DNA from: an uncultured Clostridium sp.
GTDB lineage: Bacteria > Bacillota > Clostridia > TANB77 > CAG-508
Direction of reading: 5' to 3'
DNA length: 64,000 bases
Assembly: GCA_900553015.1 (NCBI GenBank)
Contig: USBY01000004.1
Span: 56,004 to 120,003 of the forward strand
The position numbers were made by a program, and so were the translations under genes. The notes under the pieces were generated by a model that was given only the letters and a program-made list of their open reading frames with translations, was not told where the DNA came from and made no database searches. Below are positions 35,909 to 43,782 of the stretch, piece by piece. How positions within the stretch are numbered: position 1 is the stretch's first letter; each line of letters starts with the position of its first letter.

Positions 35909-36451
35909 TTGAGTACTCAAATATATAAAAAAGATTTTGAAAAAATATATAAAGATACATATAACAAAGTACTAAGATTTGCAGTAATAAAATGTAGGAA
36001 TCTTGATGATATAAATGATATTATTCAAGATACGTATTTAGAATTATTAAAACTACTAAAAAAGAAAAAAATGTTAGAGGCGGAAAATATAGAAAGCTAT
36101 ATACTTGGAATATCGAACAATGTATTAAAAAGATATTATCATAAAAAGAAAAAAGATAATATCGTATACTATTATCAAGATGACAGTAACTTAACAAAAG
36201 ATGTAGAAGATACATTTGATTTAGAGGCTGATATTATAACTAAACACAATGTATCAAAAGTATGGGAGTATTTAAAACAAAAAGATTTAATCACAACTAA
36301 AGTTTTTTACTTATATTTTGCAGTTGGATTAAAGATTTCAGAAATATCAAAAGAACTGGAAATAGGGGAGTCAAATATAAAAAATAGAATATATAGAACT
36401 CTTAAAGAAATTAAAAAATATTTAGGAAAGGATGTGAACGAAAATGATTAA
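35909..36451 (+). CDS. ECF-type RNA polymerase sigma factor
   Basis: The 180-residue protein opens with region 2 (FEKIYKDTYNKVLRFAVIKC, then DINDIIQDTYLELLK) and ends with region 4 (TKVFYLYFAVGLKISEISKE, then ELEIGESNIKNRIYRTLKEIKKYL), the two domains of extracytoplasmic-function sigma factors. TTG 35909 is the start; GAAAGGGGG lies eight bases before it. The next gene, whose start overlaps its end by 8 bases, is a membrane protein that presumably holds it inactive. This is a typical sigma/anti-sigma unit for envelope stress. Confidence 0.92.
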   Translation: MSTQIYKKDFEKIYKDTYNKVLRFAVIKCRNLDDINDIIQDTYLELLKLLKKKKMLEAENIESYILGISNNVLKRYYHKKKKDNIVYYYQDDSNLTKDVEDTFDLEADIITKHNVSKVWEYLKQKDLITTKVFYLYFAVGLKISEISKELEIGESNIKNRIYRTLKEIKKYLGKDVNEND

Positions 36452-37610
36452 TACAGTATTTAAAGAATATGCTGAAAAGGAATTTAATGCTGATAGAAAC
36501 TATGAAGAAATTCTTTTGAAGGAAAAGAGAAAAAGTAGTTTTTCTAAAAAGATGTTAAATACAGTTGCAACACTTTTAGTTATAGTAGTAACTGGAATAA
36601 TGTCTACACAGATATATGCTAAAATCAAATGGAATATTGAATTTAAGGAATATCAGGATAGACCAAACGTAGAAGCTAAAGGAACTATAGAAGAAGCAAA
36701 AGAAGATGGCTATGCAGAAGTTATTAATATGGATTATATAACTCAAGATGGAATTAGTATAAAGATAGATTCTGTTTTACTTACAGATGATTGTCTGGAT
36801 TTTGATATAACATTTAAGTTTGATGAGAAAATAAATGTAGATTCTAAAAGCTTTTCATTTGGATATGCAATATATGATGAAAATAGTAACATATATAATA
36901 TTCAATCAAGAATGCATTTAAATAAAAAGAATGATACTATTACTTCATTTATATATAAAGAATTAGGGTTAAAATATAATGCTAAAAATGCAACTGCGCT
37001 ACAGTTAAGTGATACTGCTACACTAAGAATTAAAAATGTTAATGAAGAAAGTAGGAGTATAAATGTAAATGTAACTCTTAGAGCTAAAGATAAATTTCCT
37101 CAGAGTAAAACAATATATTTTAAAGTATTTGATCCAGGATTTACAATGAATAACATAGAAAATGATAATAATGAACTGATAATAAAAGCTTCTGAGGATT
37201 TTAAATTAAGTGAAGCAAAATGGAATTTCGAAATAGAAGTACCATCTAAATTTTATGAAAGAAATACTACAGAACTTACAACAAAAAATAATATTCCAGG
37301 AATAGATATTGAAAATATTTTAATATCAGAAACAGGTATGACAATTAAATTTAAATCAGAAGAATATGATAGGGTAGTTAAAAGTGGAATAGACATGGAA
37401 TCAGAGAACTTTCAAAAGCAAATTTCGGAAATATTAAGTATAACGGATAAAGAAGGAAATACTTACAAAGTAATTAGTAGTGGAACAACACAAGAGAAAT
37501 ATGAATATAAATTAAGCATAGATGCCGGGATAAATGATTTAACAAAAAAATTATATATAAATTACAATTACAATGGAACAAAATATACGGAAGAGTTAAT
37601 AGAAAAATAA
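36444..37610 (+). CDS. DUF4179-type membrane anti-sigma protein
   Basis: The 388-residue protein has a short cytoplasmic part (about 1-30, INTVFKEYAEKEFNADRNYEE) preceding one membrane helix (about 33-53) and a large extracytoplasmic region of about 330 residues with Asp/Lys-rich strands. The pattern is that of DUF4179 anti-sigma proteins encoded after ECF sigma genes. Overlap with the sigma gene indicates coupled translation. The cytoplasmic stub should bind the sigma factor, and the outer domain may sense the envelope. No ligand motif is recognisable. Confidence 0.8.
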   Translation: MINTVFKEYAEKEFNADRNYEEILLKEKRKSSFSKKMLNTVATLLVIVVTGIMSTQIYAKIKWNIEFKEYQDRPNVEAKGTIEEAKEDGYAEVINMDYITQDGISIKIDSVLLTDDCLDFDITFKFDEKINVDSKSFSFGYAIYDENSNIYNIQSRMHLNKKNDTITSFIYKELGLKYNAKNATALQLSDTATLRIKNVNEESRSINVNVTLRAKDKFPQSKTIYFKVFDPGFTMNNIENDNNELIIKASEDFKLSEAKWNFEIEVPSKFYERNTTELTTKNNIPGIDIENILISETGMTIKFKSEEYDRVVKSGIDMESENFQKQISEILSITDKEGNTYKVISSGTTQEKYEYKLSIDAGINDLTKKLYINYNYNGTKYTEELIEK

Positions 37611-37680
37611 GTTATTTAAATTTGCTACATATTATGATATAATTATTTAGTAAATTTATTTGAAACCAATAAGCAGTTCA

Positions 37681-37703
37681 CTTGGAGGTTTCAAAACCTC
37701 CAA
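37681..37703 (+). promoter_or_regulatory. perfect hairpin with a second GGAGG before the ribosome site
   Basis: CTTGGAGGTTT and AAACCTCCAAG form an 11-bp stem with a tiny loop. The left arm contains GGAGGT, as does the real ribosome site (AGGAGGT at 37712). CCTCC in the right arm could pair with either. No U-run follows. Confidence 0.6.
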
Positions 37704-37725
37704 GGCAATTTTAGGAGGTAAGCAT

Positions 37726-37899
37726 ATGTCGACATGGAAAGATTATGAAACGTTGGATTTAAAACAAGAAGAAGCAACAGCAGAGGAATTGGAACGGTTG
37801 AAGAGCCAGCTGTTTGGTAATGATAAAAGACAACAGTTCCAAGTACATAAAAGACTAAGTGCAGACTGTTTTAAAAAAAGATATCCAAAAAAATTATAA
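37726..37899 (+). CDS. small acidic-to-basic hypothetical protein (57 aa)
   Basis: The 57-residue product starts at ATG 37726, eight bases after AGGAGGT. It has an acidic helical N-terminal half (LDLKQEEATAEELERLKSQL) and a basic C-terminus (RLSADCFKKRYPKKL) with a single Cys. No homology is recognised. The frame could extend upstream to 37660 but would read through a perfect hairpin. It has a terminator of its own (37918-37968). Its base composition is balanced compared with its AT-rich surroundings, as in the other cassette-like genes. Confidence 0.6.
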   Translation: MSTWKDYETLDLKQEEATAEELERLKSQLFGNDKRQQFQVHKRLSADCFKKRYPKKL

Positions 37900-37917
37900 T
37901 CTTATATTCGAGACGGA

Positions 37918-37968
37918 AATAGCTACTTAAAGTAAAAAATACCTACTTTAGGTAGCTATTAAATTTTA
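37918..37968 (+). terminator. terminator of the 57-aa gene
   Basis: AATAGCTAC and GTAGCTATT around an inner pairing, followed by AAATTTT. Confidence 0.7.
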
Positions 37969-38061
37969 TATAATAAAACTACGATGAAAATAAAAGATAT
38001 AGTATAATATTATTTAGTTTATATAAAAACAGCAATATTTAATTATGACGAAAAAAGAAAA

Positions 38062-38094
38062 AAGCTGCGGGTACAAGTTGCATACCCACAGCTT
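38062..38094 (-). terminator. terminator of the GtrII fragment
   Basis: AAGCTGCGGGTA pairs with TACCCACAGCTT; on the - strand it is followed by a long T-run. Confidence 0.85.
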
Positions 38095-38124
38095 AAAAGA
38101 TTCCAAAGGATTAGTATGTTAACT

Positions 38125-38436
38125 TCACTTTAGAAATATAGCTGAAAAAGATATTGTAATTAATGAAATAGTCGTAGTTAAGATTGAACCTACAACAGAT
38201 CCTCTTAATATATCAGAAAAAGGAATAAGAAATCTTCCAAGTGAAATTTCCCAACATTTAGCCAAAAAAGAGCCATAATGCCAATAAGCGTCAAATGCTA
38301 ATAGTTCATTTGAATATAATGTAAAATGTACTAGTAACCCAATAATAAAAGTTACAATAAAAATAATTTTTCTATCTTTAGTAAACCATTTTGAAATTTT
38401 ACTAAATATATTATCAAGTGTAATGTTTTCTAACAT
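38125..38436 (-). pseudogene. truncated GtrII-type glucosyltransferase (103 aa)
   Basis: The first 103 residues (KIIFIVTFIIGLLVHFTLYS, FDAYWHYGSFLAKCWEISLG, RFLIPFSDILRGSVVGSIL) match the N-terminal membrane domain of GtrII family glucosyltransferases, which modify surface glycans and are usually about 500 residues. The frame then ends and a strong terminator follows within 70 bases, so about 400 residues are missing. The ribosome site (AAAGGGTG) is intact, so a short membrane protein may still be made. Probably a remnant left by a deletion. Confidence 0.65.
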
Positions 38437-38509
38437 AAATTTTCACCCTTTATTACTTGTTATTTTTTAAAAAAATATGATACAATATATCAAAAAATAG
38501 GAGACGAAA

Positions 38510-39043
38510 ATGCCAGGTTATATAATTCATTTAGCTGTTGGAAATGAGTTTATAAAAAATCATCCAACAGAAATATTAGATAAAGATAAATTCATAGATG
38601 GAATAATATATCCAGATTTATCTTACGATAAATCGAAATCACATTATGGACCTAAAAGTAGTATGACAAATCTAAAAAAGTTTTTCATGGATAAAGAGAT
38701 TGATACAGACTTTAATAAGGGATATTGTATACACTTAATTACAGATTATCTTTTTTATAATAAGTTTTTAAAAGTTTTCTATGGAAGGAATGAGTTACAT
38801 AATGAATACGATTTATCAAACTATTATTTACAATCAATGTTTAATGTGGTAGTTCCAGATAAGATAAAAGATAAAATTAATTATAAAAATGATGGATCGT
38901 GTAAAATGTTACTTAAAGATGATATAATTTCATTTATTAAAGAAACAGGAAAGTTTAGTATAGAAAAAGTTAGAACCGAAGCCTTAAGCAACGAAGAATT
39001 TTGGCTAAAAATAAGACCACTAGCTGATATAAAAATTAAGTAA
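38510..39043 (+). CDS. zinc-dependent phospholipase-C-like protein
   Basis: The 177-residue protein has the spaced residues H7, D36 (YPDL), H45 (SHYG), H75 and D79 (GYCIHLITDY), which follow the metal-binding order of the zinc-dependent phospholipase C/S1-nuclease-like fold (PF00882-type proteins). The remainder has no signal peptide, so it would act in the cytoplasm. The lipase function is not established for short members; a metal-dependent hydrolase is a safe statement. A distant paralogue with the same spacing is encoded at 62002. TAGGAGACG precedes the ATG. It begins an operon with two unknown genes. Confidence 0.65.
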   Translation: MPGYIIHLAVGNEFIKNHPTEILDKDKFIDGIIYPDLSYDKSKSHYGPKSSMTNLKKFFMDKEIDTDFNKGYCIHLITDYLFYNKFLKVFYGRNELHNEYDLSNYYLQSMFNVVVPDKIKDKINYKNDGSCKMLLKDDIISFIKETGKFSIEKVRTEALSNEEFWLKIRPLADIKIK

Positions 39044-39054
39044 GGAGAAATAAT

Positions 39055-39474
39055 ATGGAAACAAAAGAAAATAATAAAAAAAATTTAAAATTAAGTCCAA
39101 AACATTTCGTTTTAAAAGCAGGTAGAAATATGGTAGATAAAATAAAAAACTTTGGTAAGCAAGTTGCCGAAAACTATAAAAATGGATTTACATATGTTTC
39201 AGATAGACCTAGTAGAGAATCAAATGGAAGATTTCAAGATAAATTGGATAAAATAGCAGAAGCAAATTTTGAGAATTCATTAAGAATGAGTGGAATGAAC
39301 GAAGAAGCCATAAAAAATATTGAGCAAAAAATAGCAAGTGTTGAAACAAAAGTATATGATTTTTTTGACAAGGGATTTAGCAAGTTGGATAAATTAGTTG
39401 ATAAATGGAATGATTATATAGAGAGTGATAAAAATAAACAAAAAGGAGTAGAAGATGGAAAAGACGAAAGATAA
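39055..39474 (+). CDS. hypothetical protein (139 aa)
   Basis: This charged, soluble, helical protein is not recognised. The first 40 residues are very basic (ENNKKNLKLSPKHFVLKAGR), the middle contains FTYVSDRPSRESNGRFQDKL, and the end is an amphipathic helix (VYDFFDKGFSKLDKLVDKWN). AAGGAG precedes the ATG. It overlaps the next gene by 20 bases, so both are translated from one message. It may interact with the paralogue-family protein downstream, but this is only context. Confidence 0.7.
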   Translation: METKENNKKNLKLSPKHFVLKAGRNMVDKIKNFGKQVAENYKNGFTYVSDRPSRESNGRFQDKLDKIAEANFENSLRMSGMNEEAIKNIEQKIASVETKVYDFFDKGFSKLDKLVDKWNDYIESDKNKQKGVEDGKDER

Positions 39475-39907
39475 TGATAGATGTGCATATAAGGAAATTT
39501 ATGAGATTTTAAAAATTTTTCCTAAAGAATTAGTAGATAGAATACCAAAATATAAACTAGATTATATTAAACAAAACATGGACGAAAGTTATGAATATAA
39601 TATTACTAAAGAAACTTTTGATGGTAAAACAATGTTAGATGAAACTGCAGCAATTTTGGCTATTCTATTTCGAGATTACTGGGCAACAGAAAAACAAAAA
39701 AATAAAATTATAAATTACCATAATACTCAAAGAGAAAAAATTGTGAATGAAATTAAAGAAAAATATGATCCAGAGAATGTATTTAAGCAAAGAAGAATAG
39801 AACAAGAAAAAATAGATGAAAAGAAAGAAAATTTATCAGTAGTTGAATATAAGGAAAATATTTTTAAAAAATTATTTAATAAAATAAAAGAAATATTCAA
39901 AAGATAA
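39455..39907 (+). CDS. hypothetical protein, member of a three-gene local family
   Basis: The 150-residue protein has the shared pattern of the family also encoded at 13032 and 43109: YKEIYEILKIFPKELVDRIP, KYKLDYIKQNMDESYEYNIT, then LDETAAILAILFRDYWATEK, a charged linker and a basic amphipathic C-terminus (NIFKKLFNKIKEIFKR). It overlaps the previous gene, with GGAG just upstream of its ATG. The closest relative is the 43109 product, in particular through the RDYWATE/RLFWATE element. The function is unknown; the C-terminal helix suggests membrane contact. Confidence 0.75.
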   Translation: MEKTKDNDRCAYKEIYEILKIFPKELVDRIPKYKLDYIKQNMDESYEYNITKETFDGKTMLDETAAILAILFRDYWATEKQKNKIINYHNTQREKIVNEIKEKYDPENVFKQRRIEQEKIDEKKENLSVVEYKENIFKKLFNKIKEIFKR

Positions 39908-39942
39908 CTGTGCTTTTGATTTTTAAAGGAAAACAAGACATA

Positions 39943-39970
39943 TAATGCCCACATTTTTTGTGGGCATTTA
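39943..39970 (+). terminator. terminator after the family gene
   Basis: AATGCCCAC and GTGGGCATT with a T-rich loop and short T-run. Confidence 0.8.
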
Positions 39971-40002
39971 ATCTAATTATTAAATATTAATGAGGTGATT
40001 TT

Positions 40003-40428
40003 ATGGATGGAGTAATTAAGGTAGGATTAGGAATAATGATAAAAGATGGTGATAAAGTTCTATTAGGCCATCGTTCTGAAAAATACGGAGACACAGGTGG
40101 AATTTACGAACCTGGAAGTTGGACATTTCCAGGAGGAAAACAAGAATATAATGAAACTATAATTGAAGGAGCAATTAGAGAGACTAAAGAAGAAACTAAT
40201 TTAGATATATCAGATTTAGAAGTATTTAATGCAGTTGACGATATACAGCCAGGTAAACATTATATTACAATACAATTAATTGCTAATAAATTTAGTGGAG
40301 AATTAATTAATTTGGAACCTAATAAACATGATCAATGGAAGTGGTTTAGTTTAGATAATTTACCAACTAATTTATATACACCAACTAAGGAATTTATACA
40401 AGAATATTTAAATAGGAGTATAAAATGA
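40003..40428 (+). CDS. Nudix hydrolase
   Basis: The 141-residue protein contains a Nudix box GGKQEYNETIIEGAIRETKE followed by ETNLDI, with the Gx5Ex7REUxEE pattern intact and the usual Gly after EE replaced by Asn. The N-terminal VKVGLGIMIKDGDKVLLGHR and WTFPGG are the usual strands. It hydrolyses nucleoside diphosphate derivatives, possibly oxidised dGTP or CTP analogues; the substrate is not defined. GAGGTG precedes the ATG. Its end overlaps the next gene by 4 bases (ATGA). Confidence 0.93.
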   Translation: MDGVIKVGLGIMIKDGDKVLLGHRSEKYGDTGGIYEPGSWTFPGGKQEYNETIIEGAIRETKEETNLDISDLEVFNAVDDIQPGKHYITIQLIANKFSGELINLEPNKHDQWKWFSLDNLPTNLYTPTKEFIQEYLNRSIK

Positions 40429-41204
40429 AAATAAAGGAATTTAAAATAAAAAGTTTAAATGGCTATAATATATCTGTAAGAACATATGTTCCGACAGGAA
40501 ATATAAAAGAAATTATTATCGCAGTACATGGCTTTGGAGGAGATAAAGATAGTAGTGCTATAAGGCTACTAGCCGAGAAGATGGTAAAAGAGAATTTTCT
40601 AGTTATCTGTTTTGATTTCCCTAGCCATGGAGATAGCGAGGTAGAAGCAGATAAATTAACGATAGATAATTGTATGGATGATATAGAAACAATAGAACAA
40701 TATATAAAAGATAAATTTGGCAGAGATATAAAAATAAATATATTTGCAACTAGTTTTGGAGCATATATAACCTTGTTAAAAATTATTAAAAAAAAGACAA
40801 GATATAATAAAATTGTTCTTAGAGCCCCTGCAATCAAGATGGATGAAATATTAAAAAATACTTTATTAAGAGAGCCATTCGAGGATTTTAAAAGAACTAG
40901 AGTTACAAAGCTAGGTTTTAGAAGAATAATGAATATACCATATGATTTTTATGAAGAGCTAAAAGAAAATAAAATATTAGAGATATACCAAAATAACCAG
41001 AAGATGTTTATAATTCAGGGAACAAATGATGATGTAGCACCAATAGAAGATACAAAAGAATTAATAGCTTTGGATAAAAAGAATATTACCTTATATGAAA
41101 TTAAAGGTGCAGATCATAGAATGAAAAAGAATGGCGAATTAGAAGAGGCTATTAATAAGGCAAAAGAATATTTTTTTACTGACCTGACTTTAGATTTGCT
41201 ATAA
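40425..41204 (+). CDS. alpha/beta-fold hydrolase
   Basis: The 259-residue protein has the oxyanion strand VHGFGGDKDSS, nucleophile S110 within ATSFGAY (non-standard for GxSxG), acid residue in GTNDDVAP and catalytic His in GADHRM, in canonical order. Its substrate is unknown; relatives include serine esterases and thioesterases. It is translated from the overlapping stop/start with the Nudix gene, and a helicase gene follows after 75 bases behind its own ribosome site (AAGGAGAAAGG). Confidence 0.92.
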   Translation: MKIKEFKIKSLNGYNISVRTYVPTGNIKEIIIAVHGFGGDKDSSAIRLLAEKMVKENFLVICFDFPSHGDSEVEADKLTIDNCMDDIETIEQYIKDKFGRDIKINIFATSFGAYITLLKIIKKKTRYNKIVLRAPAIKMDEILKNTLLREPFEDFKRTRVTKLGFRRIMNIPYDFYEELKENKILEIYQNNQKMFIIQGTNDDVAPIEDTKELIALDKKNITLYEIKGADHRMKKNGELEEAINKAKEYFFTDLTLDLL

Positions 41205-41279
41205 AAATATTGTATAGTTAAGGTTACATATATTTTTTTATGATGTATAATACCTATATAAGGAGAAAGGAAATATTAT

Positions 41280-43112
41280 ATGGATACAAAAGAAGATTAT
41301 AAGAAATACGATAAATATGCTAATAATGATGTGAATTGGCAAGAAGTTTGCCTACAAGCAATAGAAAATGAAACAAATGTTATTTTAAGTTCAGATACTG
41401 GTTCTGGAAAAACAAGAGTTTTTAAACAATGGGCATTAAAAAAACAAGAAAGACCAATTTTTATAACTGCGCCAATAAAAGCATTATCAAATCAAAGATA
41501 TAGGGAATTATTAGATGAAGGTTTTAATGTTGGAATAGAAACAGGCGATGTAAAAAATGTTCCAGAAAATTGTGATTTTATTTGTTGTACACAAGAAATA
41601 TATACAAACAAATATGCCAATATAGAAAATGCAACATTAATAGTTGACGAGTTTCATTATATTTTTGAAAATTCAGATAGAGCAAGAACTTATATTGATG
41701 CATTACATAATTCAAAAGCTAAGAATATTCTTTTATGTTCTGCAACATTAGGTGACATTGATAAACTTCAAGAATATGTGAATAGAGTTTCTGGACGAGA
41801 TTTCATGAAATATAGAAATGATTCTAGATTAACTTCTTTACATTTTGTAGGAGATGTTTCACAAGATGAAATAGAAGATTCATTAGTCGTAACATTTTCT
41901 AGAAATAACATAAATTATATTTTACAACAACTAAGTTCTTCAAGAGGAGAACAAGATGATGAGATAGTAGCTAAAATTACAGGAATGGCAAGAGAAGATA
42001 AAATAGATAATAATGATATTATAGAAAATGCAAAAAAAGGTCTTGCAGGATATTATGGGGGATTATTACCTAAAGAAAAATTTTTTATAGAAAAATGTTT
42101 TGAACAAGGTTTGATTGACACTGTTGTTGGTACTGATGCTTTGGCTTTAGGAGTAAATTTTCCGGCCCAAAATGTGATTTTTGCTCAACTTGCTAAATAT
42201 TATGAAGGACCAATAAGTAAAAATCTATTTGACCAATTAGCAGGAAGGGCTGGTAGAAAAGGATATTTTGACGAAGGATTTGTCTATTATTGTTCTGAAT
42301 TTAGTGATCAACTAGAAGCCTGGGGATATGATACAAAAGGCTTATTCGAGTATTTGCTAGAAGCTCCAAACGAAGATATCTCAATAGTACTGACTCCAAA
42401 TATTAAAGATATTTTACTTGAAAAAGCAACAATCGAGCAAGAAGCAGAATTTATACACGAGTTTTCTACCGAATCGATGGAAAAACAAGAAATCCTTGAA
42501 GAAATTTCACAAATAACTAGCTATATAAAGAATGGCGCTTTTGAGCAACAAGTTGACAGACTTGTTATGGATCATTTCGGATTCGATTATAATGACGATG
42601 ATGAATATTATGAAGAAGATGATGAGTATGAAGCTTTAGATGAAAATATAATGAATGAAAAAGAAGAATATAGAGCTCAATTATTAGCAAAAAAAGAAGA
42701 ATTTGATAAAAATATTGCAAGAGTTTATTTTGCAGAATTTACACCACATAAAAATTGCCAAATTTTTGCAGATATTTTATGTGGTGTAGAGCCTGATACA
42801 ATTTTAAGTAAATATGCTAATCCAGCTAAATTTTATGATATGTTACAATTTAGAAAATATGTTAAATCTTTACCGAAAAAATATAGAAAAGGTCTAACTA
42901 AGATTAATGATGAAATTCGAGAAATAGATGAAACTGCAATAGAAGCATACAGAGGAAAGGTCTCTGTAAAAGAAATTGGTGAAAACCTAAGATTTGAAGG
43001 TAGACTTACAGCAAATATAATTGGAGAAATATTAAATAGTCAGGCAGATTTTAAAAATTTGCCTGTAGAACCTAATAATTCTATAGAAAACAGATTGGAG
43101 GAACACTCATGA
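41280..43112 (+). CDS. Ski2-like DExH-box helicase
   Basis: The 610-residue protein has motif I GSGKT (41-45), Ia APIKALSNQRY, II D123-E-F-H (VDEFHYIF), III CSATL, and the later motifs LLPKEKFFIEKCFEQGLIDT, VVGTDALALGVNFPAQ and QLAGRAGRKGYFDEG, in Ski2/Mtr4-type order. These helicases unwind RNA or DNA in the 3'-5' direction. A highly acidic insertion (DYNDDDEYYEEDDEYEALDE) follows the motor. The family is scattered in bacteria. Its start has an AAGGAGAAAGG site, and its stop overlaps a small family gene by 4 bases, so the two are likely partners. Confidence 0.9.
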   Translation: MDTKEDYKKYDKYANNDVNWQEVCLQAIENETNVILSSDTGSGKTRVFKQWALKKQERPIFITAPIKALSNQRYRELLDEGFNVGIETGDVKNVPENCDFICCTQEIYTNKYANIENATLIVDEFHYIFENSDRARTYIDALHNSKAKNILLCSATLGDIDKLQEYVNRVSGRDFMKYRNDSRLTSLHFVGDVSQDEIEDSLVVTFSRNNINYILQQLSSSRGEQDDEIVAKITGMAREDKIDNNDIIENAKKGLAGYYGGLLPKEKFFIEKCFEQGLIDTVVGTDALALGVNFPAQNVIFAQLAKYYEGPISKNLFDQLAGRAGRKGYFDEGFVYYCSEFSDQLEAWGYDTKGLFEYLLEAPNEDISIVLTPNIKDILLEKATIEQEAEFIHEFSTESMEKQEILEEISQITSYIKNGAFEQQVDRLVMDHFGFDYNDDDEYYEEDDEYEALDENIMNEKEEYRAQLLAKKEEFDKNIARVYFAEFTPHKNCQIFADILCGVEPDTILSKYANPAKFYDMLQFRKYVKSLPKKYRKGLTKINDEIREIDETAIEAYRGKVSVKEIGENLRFEGRLTANIIGEILNSQADFKNLPVEPNNSIENRLEEHS

Positions 43113-43567
43113 AAAATTTAGATTATGGTATTGCATATGCAGAAACATTGGAAGTATTACAGTATATTCCGATAGAAGCTTATAATAAAATTCCTAAAAC
43201 ATTTATTAGATTTATGGAAGAAAATTGTGATGAGAATAGTGAGTTTACTTATAACATTGCTATTCCATTTGAAAAGCAAAAATTATCAGATGATACAAAA
43301 AATATTTTAGCAATGCTATATAGACTATTTTGGGCAACTGAAAGTGAAAAAGTCGAATTAAGAAAAGATGATGAATTAGAGATACAAAAAAGAAAAGAAT
43401 TGAATGAAAAATATAGTCCAGAAAATGTACTAAAAAATAGAAATAATAAACCAAAAGAAGTCAAGACAAAAAATGAATCAATTGATAATAAACCAATTGA
43501 TTATAAAAAAAAGAATTGGTTTCAAAAAATATTTTCTAAAATTAGAAGTCTATTAAAAAGTATATAG
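43109..43567 (+). CDS. hypothetical protein, member of a three-gene local family
   Basis: The 152-residue protein overlaps the helicase stop by ATGA. It shares with the 39455 and 13032 proteins the elements YAETLEVLQYIPIEAYNKIP, FMEENCDENSEFTYNI, LSDDTKNILAMLYRLFWATE and a basic C-terminal helix (NWFQKIFSKIRSLLKSI). The linker is Lys/Asn/Glu-rich. The function is unknown. Coupling to the helicase here, to a metallo-hydrolase-like operon at 39455, and to a different unknown at 13032 suggests a small adaptor used in several contexts. Confidence 0.75.
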   Translation: MKNLDYGIAYAETLEVLQYIPIEAYNKIPKTFIRFMEENCDENSEFTYNIAIPFEKQKLSDDTKNILAMLYRLFWATESEKVELRKDDELEIQKRKELNEKYSPENVLKNRNNKPKEVKTKNESIDNKPIDYKKKNWFQKIFSKIRSLLKSI

Positions 43568-43590
43568 TAAAAATAACAAATGTAAAAAGA

Positions 43591-43630
43591 AAATGCACAT
43601 TACTGTTTTAAATAGAAAAGTGCATTTTTT
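43591..43630 (+). terminator. terminator after the helicase operon
   Basis: AAATGCAC and GTGCATTT, followed by a T-run. Confidence 0.85.
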
Positions 43631-43655
43631 AGCAAATAAAAAATTAAATTTATTC

Positions 43656-43684
43656 TTGAAAAAATAAAAATCAAATGATACAAT
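43656..43684 (+). promoter_or_regulatory. promoter of the MATE-fusion gene
   Basis: TTGAAA (43656-43661), 17 bases, TACAAT (43679-43684). Transcription should start near 43691. Confidence 0.7.
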
Positions 43685-43704
43685 ACATTACAGGCGTGTA
43701 GCTG

Positions 43705-43746
43705 AATAAGCGTAAATCCAGTTAAGGATTTGCGCTTATTTTTTTG
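43705..43746 (+). terminator. terminator in the leader of the MATE-fusion gene (attenuator-like)
   Basis: A 15-bp stem (43705-43719 and 43726-43740, one G-U pair) with loop AGTTAA precedes a T-run. It lies only about 15-50 bases after the predicted start of transcription and before the ribosome site of the gene, so most transcripts should end here unless released. No leader peptide or known riboswitch was seen. Confidence 0.75.
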
Positions 43747-43782
43747 CTTTAAATTATATATTTTTTATTAAAAGGAGGATTT

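Noticed and set aside
43684..43746. guanidine or preQ1 riboswitch before the MATE gene
   Set aside because: No ACGR-loop hairpins and no H-type pseudoknot with an A-rich tail; only a simple terminator stem is visible.
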